Assembly: GCF_019656215.1 (NCBI RefSeq)
Contig: NZ_BPLK01000002.1
Span: 186,001 to 250,000 of the forward strand
Source of the DNA: Apilactobacillus zhangqiuensis
GTDB taxonomy: Bacteria > Bacillota > Bacilli > Lactobacillales > Lactobacillaceae
Direction of reading: 5' to 3'
Length of the DNA: 64,000 bases
This document shows positions 59,955-64,000 of the stretch, one piece after another (within the stretch, counting starts at the first letter, position 1; each line of letters begins with the position of its first letter). The notes beneath the pieces are model-generated. The model saw nothing but the letters and a program-made list of their open reading frames with translations. It ran no database searches and was not told the origin of the DNA. A program made the translations under genes and the position numbers.

Positions 59955-60842
59955 ATGAATCCAAAAGTAGTTAATAAAATTGCAACCGGTGTGATTTACG
60001 GTTTAGTAATCCTAGTCGTTGCAATCCTAGCAGCCTTAATCGGTTACATCTTGGTAACCGGTGTGCCTCACATTTCATGGCACTTCTTAACCAGTCCGGC
60101 TCAATCATTCTTAGCTGGTGGGGGAATTAGAGATCAACTATTTAACTCAATCTACCTATTAGTGCTTACATTAATCATTTCATTTCCAATTGCTTTAGGA
60201 GCTGGAATTTACTTAGCTGAATACGCTCCTAGGAACTGGTTTACTGAAATCATTAAGACAACCATCGAAGTATTAAGTTCACTTCCATCAGTTGTTGTGG
60301 GACTATTTTGTTACCTATTATTTGTTGTTCAAATGAGAATGGGATTCTCAATCCTATCAGGTGCGATTGCACTTACATTCTTCAACTTACCTCTATTAAC
60401 AAGAAACATTGAAACATCACTAGAATCAGTTTCATCACTACAAAGAGAAGCAGGATTATCACTAGGTTTATCACAATGGAAGACAATCACTGGCATCATC
60501 CTACCAGCCGCAGTTCCTGGAATCATCACAGGGATTATCCTAAGTGCTGGTAGAGTATTCGGTGAAGCTGCCGCATTGATTTACACAGCAGGTCAAAGTG
60601 CTCCATTTGTTGATTACACTAACTGGAACATCTTCTCTGACACTAGTTTCTTGAATCCACTACGTCCGGCAGAAACACTATCCGTTCATATTTGGAAAGT
60701 TAACTCTGAAGGAATTACTCCTGATGCTAACGCCATCTCAAGTGGATCATCAGCCGTATTAATTATCGTAATTCTACTATTTAACATTTTCGCGCATTGG
60801 ATTGGAAACCGTTTGTACAAGAAAATGACTTCTAGTAAGTAA
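59955..60842 (+). CDS. pstA: Phosphate ABC transporter permease PstA
   Basis: PstA (295 residues) is the partner permease. Six membrane segments are present, with the EAA loop around REAGLSLGLSQWKTITGIILPAA and the family segment GGGIRDQLFNSIYL near the N terminus. The start is 2 bases after the pstC stop, implying coupling. Confidence 0.95.
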   Translation: MNPKVVNKIATGVIYGLVILVVAILAALIGYILVTGVPHISWHFLTSPAQSFLAGGGIRDQLFNSIYLLVLTLIISFPIALGAGIYLAEYAPRNWFTEIIKTTIEVLSSLPSVVVGLFCYLLFVVQMRMGFSILSGAIALTFFNLPLLTRNIETSLESVSSLQREAGLSLGLSQWKTITGIILPAAVPGIITGIILSAGRVFGEAAALIYTAGQSAPFVDYTNWNIFSDTSFLNPLRPAETLSVHIWKVNSEGITPDANAISSGSSAVLIIVILLFNIFAHWIGNRLYKKMTSSK

Positions 60843-60854
60843 GGAAGGTTTAAC

Positions 60855-61649
60855 ATGAAAAACTACAATTTAAATCAACAATATGTACGTGACTTCGCAG
60901 TCGAAAACGCAATTGAAGCTCACCATGTAAACGTTTCTTACGGTGAACACCAATCAATTTTTGACGTATCACTATCATTTCCTCGTTTCAAAGTAACTGC
61001 CATGATTGGTGCTTCAGGATCAGGTAAATCAACTTTTCTACGTTCAATTAATAGAATGAACGATAACGTTGCTACCGTCGACGGGGACATTATGTATCGA
61101 GACGTTAACATCAACGACAATAAGATTAACGTTTACGAATTAAGAAAACACATCGGAATGGTGTTCCAACGTCCCAACCCATTTGCTAAGTCCATTCGTG
61201 AAAACATCACGTTTGCACTTAAAAAGCACGGCATTAAGGACAAAAAGGAACTAGACCAACGTGTTGAAACCAGTCTAAAAGAAGCGGCTTTATGGGATGA
61301 AGTAAAGGACAAACTAGACGAAAGTGCTTTATCATTATCAGGTGGACAAGCTCAACGTTTATGTATCGCACGTGCGATTGCCATGAAACCAGATGTTTTA
61401 CTCCTTGATGAACCAGCATCAGCGCTAGATCCAATCTCAACTTCAAAGATTGAAGACACACTAAATCGTTTGAAAGAGAAATACACAATCATCATTGTTA
61501 CTCATAACATGCAACAGGCTTCTAGAATGAGTGATTACACTGCATTCTTCCACCAAGGCCATTTAATTGAGTTCAACAAGACTTCTCACATCTTTACCAG
61601 ACCAAAGATGCAAGCAACAGAAGACTACATTTCAGGAAACTTCGGGTAG
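60855..61649 (+). CDS. pstB: Phosphate ABC transporter ATPase PstB (first copy)
   Basis: A 264-residue ABC ATPase. Walker A GASGSGKST is at residues 52-60, followed by the Q-loop VFQRPNPFAKS, the signature LSGGQAQRLCIARA and the Walker B VLLLDEPASALDP. The N terminus is about 18 residues longer than in the second copy. Its role is to drive PstCA. AAGGAAGG precedes ATG 60855. Confidence 0.95.
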   Translation: MKNYNLNQQYVRDFAVENAIEAHHVNVSYGEHQSIFDVSLSFPRFKVTAMIGASGSGKSTFLRSINRMNDNVATVDGDIMYRDVNINDNKINVYELRKHIGMVFQRPNPFAKSIRENITFALKKHGIKDKKELDQRVETSLKEAALWDEVKDKLDESALSLSGGQAQRLCIARAIAMKPDVLLLDEPASALDPISTSKIEDTLNRLKEKYTIIIVTHNMQQASRMSDYTAFFHQGHLIEFNKTSHIFTRPKMQATEDYISGNFG

Positions 61650-61658
61650 GTGAATTAC

Positions 61659-62414
61659 ATGACTTCTATTTTAAAAACAGAAAACGTTCATTTGTACTAC
61701 GGTGAAAAGGAAGCCCTACATGGCTTTGACATCGAGTTTGAAAAAAATGAAATCACGGCTTTAATCGGACCATCTGGTTGTGGGAAATCCACATTTCTAA
61801 GATGTTTAAACCGTATGAATGACTTAAGAAACAACACAACTATCACTGGTAGTTTTAAGATTAACGATCAAGACATCTATGCACCAACTACCGACATGAC
61901 CGAATTAAGAAAAGAAATCGGAATGGTGTTCCAACAACCAAACCCATTTCCTTTCTCAGTCTACGACAACGTTGCATATGGTCTAAGGATTGCCGGTGTT
62001 AAGGATAAAAAAGTGCTAGATGAAGTAGTTGAAAAGAGCTTAAAGCAAGCTGCCGTTTGGGAAGAAGTAAAGGATGACTTAAACAAGAATGCGTTGTCAT
62101 TCTCAGGTGGTCAACAACAAAGAATTTGTATCGCTAGGGTATTGGCGGTAAAGCCTAAGATTATTTTGATGGACGAACCCACAAGTGCGCTAGACCCAAT
62201 CTCAAGTGCCAAGATTGAGGATACTCTGTTAGAATTAAAGAAAGATTTTACGATCATTATTGTTACTCACAACATGCAACAAGCTTCAAGAATTGCTGAC
62301 AAAACTGCATTCATGCTAAACGGGGATTTAATTGAATACAACAAGACTTCCAAGATGTTCTTAAATCCTGACAAGCAACAAACTAGTGACTACTTAAATG
62401 GAGAATTTGGATAG
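61659..62414 (+). CDS. pstB: Phosphate ABC transporter ATPase PstB (second copy)
   Basis: A 251-residue paralogue of the preceding ATPase. Walker [10 protein letters not shown] is at 37-45, the Q-loop is [11 protein letters not shown], the signature is [14 protein letters not shown] and the Walker B is [13 protein letters not shown]. An in-frame GTG at 61650 lies in the ribosome binding site (GGGTAGGTGA), so ATG 61659 is used. Two pstB genes in a row are also known in Bacillus; the ATPases may form a heterodimer or alternate. Confidence 0.95.
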   Translation: MTSILKTENVHLYYGEKEALHGFDIEFEKNEITALIGPSGCGKSTFLRCLNRMNDLRNNTTITGSFKINDQDIYAPTTDMTELRKEIGMVFQQPNPFPFSVYDNVAYGLRIAGVKDKKVLDEVVEKSLKQAAVWEEVKDDLNKNALSFSGGQQQRICIARVLAVKPKIILMDEPTSALDPISSAKIEDTLLELKKDFTIIIVTHNMQQASRIADKTAFMLNGDLIEYNKTSKMFLNPDKQQTSDYLNGEFG

Positions 62415-62425
62415 GAGAGCTGATT

Positions 62426-63133
62426 ATGAGTCAAACATTTAACGATAAACTAAAATTATTACAACAAACCTACATGAAGATGGGGATTAATGTTTCTGAT
62501 CAAATTTATCAATCAATCAAAGCTTTCACAGAAAACAATCAAAAGTTAGCAAACGAGATCGTTAATCGTGATAGCAAGGTTAATGACGAAGAAGTTGATC
62601 TAGAAAAAGAAGCATTAAACTTAATTGCGTTAAGACAACCAGTTGCTTCTAACTTCCGTTCAATCATTACATTATTGAAAGCTAGTTCTGATTTGGAAAG
62701 AATTGGTGATCACGCATCATCAATTGCCAGAGAAACTCTTCGTATTAACACAGAAAGTCGTATTCCAGAAGTTAACGAAGCAATTAACCAAATGGCTTTA
62801 AAAATTAGGGGAATGCTAGAATCATCATTAGATGCCTACGTTCATTCCGATCAAGAAGCAGCAAAGCTGGTTGCACAAGAAGATATCCTAATTGATAAGA
62901 AGTTTGTTCTAGCTAAAAATCTAATCGTTTCTGAAATGGAAAAGAATAGTGATAAAATTGAACTTGCAACTATCTATCTAATGGTAGTTCGTTACTTAGA
63001 AAGAATTGGGGATCATATTGTTAACTTATCAGAATGGATTGTATATAATTCAACTGGTAAGATTGTCGAATTGAACCCTGGTAAGATTGAACCGGAATTG
63101 ATTGCAAAAGAACTAAAAAACAGTCCAAAATAG
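62426..63133 (+). CDS. phoU: Phosphate uptake regulator PhoU
   Basis: PhoU (235 residues) is a two-repeat, all-helical protein that signals transporter status and restrains phosphate uptake. The two metal-binding repeats show DLERIGDHASSIAR and YLERIGDHIVNLSEW. TAGGAGAG precedes ATG 62426. A response-regulator gene follows after 15 bases, consistent with a shared signalling role. Confidence 0.95.
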   Translation: MSQTFNDKLKLLQQTYMKMGINVSDQIYQSIKAFTENNQKLANEIVNRDSKVNDEEVDLEKEALNLIALRQPVASNFRSIITLLKASSDLERIGDHASSIARETLRINTESRIPEVNEAINQMALKIRGMLESSLDAYVHSDQEAAKLVAQEDILIDKKFVLAKNLIVSEMEKNSDKIELATIYLMVVRYLERIGDHIVNLSEWIVYNSTGKIVELNPGKIEPELIAKELKNSPK

Positions 63134-63148
63134 GGAGGTTTAGATGGG

Positions 63149-63856
63149 ATGAAAAGTCTGTTGTTAGTAACAAAACAATTAAGATTAGCCGCTGATGTGA
63201 GTCAATTGGCGTTGCAAGACGAATATTTTGTTAATAGCGTCAGTGATGACGAAGATATCGAAATTATGGCTAAAAAGAACAACGTCTTTGCCGTCATTAT
63301 CGATTTATCAATATTTGAAGACTTTAGTCACGTTAAAAGGCTGATTGAACAAGTTGCTAAGACATTCTCAGGCCCTATTATTACTTTTGATGACCAATAC
63401 GATGATTTAAAAGAAAGAGATTGTTTTGAATTAGGTGTTAACGATTACTTCAGTGATTTCGTTGGTGCCCAAAGAATCATGTTAAGAACATTAAAACATG
63501 TCAAAATATACGATGAGATGGTAGAGAATACTGATAAGACTAAACGCAAAGAGCATTTTAAGGACTTTGAGATTAGTTTGAAGCATTTTCAGGTAAAGTA
63601 TAAGGGTGAGGTTTTAAATTTCACACCGAAGGAATTTAACATCTTCTATTACCTAATCAGACATCATGACCAGGTATTGAGTCGTGAGCAAATTTTTAAT
63701 GGTGTCTGGCGTGAAGATCGAGACGATGGTGATGCATTTATATCATCTCGTATCGTTGATATGCACGTTAGTCACGTTAGGGATAAACTCAAAGACTTAC
63801 CTGGAAATGACGTTGAAATTAAAACGGTTCGTGGGTTCGGATACGTATTACAATAA
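63149..63856 (+). CDS. OmpR/PhoB-type response regulator with degenerate receiver
   Basis: This 235-residue protein has an N-terminal receiver-like domain and a C-terminal winged-helix DNA-binding domain (about 140-235: FTPKEFNIFYYLIRH, then VDMHVSHVRDKL and TVRGFGYVL). In the receiver the phosphoryl-accepting aspartate is present (D52 in VIIDLSIF) and T79 is present. The acidic pair after the first strand is absent (LLLVTKQ), and the conserved lysine after the fifth strand is replaced (DYFSDFV). No histidine kinase gene follows. GGGAGG precedes ATG 63149. It is the last gene of the pst operon and a candidate PHO-box regulator. Confidence 0.88.
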   Translation: MKSLLLVTKQLRLAADVSQLALQDEYFVNSVSDDEDIEIMAKKNNVFAVIIDLSIFEDFSHVKRLIEQVAKTFSGPIITFDDQYDDLKERDCFELGVNDYFSDFVGAQRIMLRTLKHVKIYDEMVENTDKTKRKEHFKDFEISLKHFQVKYKGEVLNFTPKEFNIFYYLIRHHDQVLSREQIFNGVWREDRDDGDAFISSRIVDMHVSHVRDKLKDLPGNDVEIKTVRGFGYVLQ

Positions 63857-63888
63857 AAAATCCCGCTTGGAATTTCCAAGCGGGATTT
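63855..63888. terminator. Bidirectional terminator at the end of the pst operon
   Basis: AAAAATCCCGCTTGGAA pairs with TTCCAAGCGGGATTTTT, giving a perfect long stem. Confidence 0.94.
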
Positions 63889-63902
63889 TTGTTTAGAATT
63901 TA

Positions 63903-64000
63903 TTAGTTTAAGAATGCAGTAACTGCAGCTGCTAAAATAATGATAATTAAACCGATTATTGTAACAACCATTTCTTTTTTAGTTTTGTTTTGATGTAGGA
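63903..64000 (-). CDS. C-terminal end of a small membrane protein (partial)
   Basis: On the minus strand a frame is open from the window edge to a stop at 63903-63905. The visible residues read KTKKEMVVTIIGLIIIILAA and end in VTAFLN. This is a lysine-rich stretch followed by one hydrophobic segment, as in a small single-pass membrane protein. I do not recognise the family, and the start lies outside the window. Confidence 0.5.
   Translation of the reverse strand, partial: LHQNKTKKEMVVTIIGLIIIILAAAVTAFLN

Noticed and set aside
60855-62414. The two pstB genes as one gene split by a mutation
   Set aside because: Each has complete Walker A, signature and Walker B motifs and a normal length, so they are true paralogues.

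Overview
This window is chromosomal DNA from a low-GC lactic acid bacterium, most likely a member of the Lactobacillaceae. The evidence is an AT-rich composition with strong AGGAGG-type ribosome binding sites and frequent GTG/TTG starts, a ctsR-clpC operon without mcsA/mcsB, the rpoBC - str - S10/spc/alpha superoperon order, ECF vitamin-transporter genes beside truA/rplM/rpsI, and a camS lipoprotein between ligA and gatCAB. I cannot assign a genus from the sequence alone.

Layout. Positions 1-1430 hold the end of serS and an eight-gene tRNA operon (Val, Lys, Leu, Thr, Gly, Leu, Arg, Pro) with its own consensus promoter and no rRNA beside it. Positions 1450-4530 hold ctsR-clpC under a CtsR operator. 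rpoB-rpoC (4776-12055) follow a structured leader that ends in a terminator. A late-competence prepilin peptidase gene lies on the opposite strand between rpoC and the str operon (rpsL, rpsG, fusA). From 16311 to 30453 one long ribosomal-protein superoperon runs rpsJ to rplQ and includes secY, adk, infA and rpoA. Next come ecfA1-ecfA2-ecfT-truA, rplM-rpsI behind an L13-type leader, an ECF substrate-binding subunit, a wall hydrolase overlapping xpt, and the conserved block pcrA-ligA-camS-gatCAB-dagK-rlmD (37374-48489).

The last quarter is more accessory. At 48527-50648 there is a compositionally different, head-to-head gene pair: a MazG-like nucleotide pyrophosphohydrolase and a GIY-YIG nuclease fused to a Schlafen-group-3/DUF2075 helicase. 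This is the best candidate in the window for an undescribed (probably antiviral) system. It is followed by a glutamine-amidotransferase-like protein, an APC amino-acid permease, a gluconokinase with a cre site, a membrane-anchored GH25-like protein that lacks the catalytic acids, a DEAD-box helicase and a tRNA-Arg(CCT). The window ends with a phosphate-uptake regulon: two tandem pstS genes with identically phased PHO-box promoters, then pstC, pstA, two pstB genes, phoU and a response regulator with a degenerate receiver domain.

Regulation is unusually readable here. Recognisable signals include a CtsR box, a Lacto-rpoB-type leader, S10 and L13 leaders, terminators placed inside operons (rpsG/fusA and dagK/rlmD), a cre site, two PHO boxes, and a shared 14-base tail after four terminators of the transcription/translation operons.
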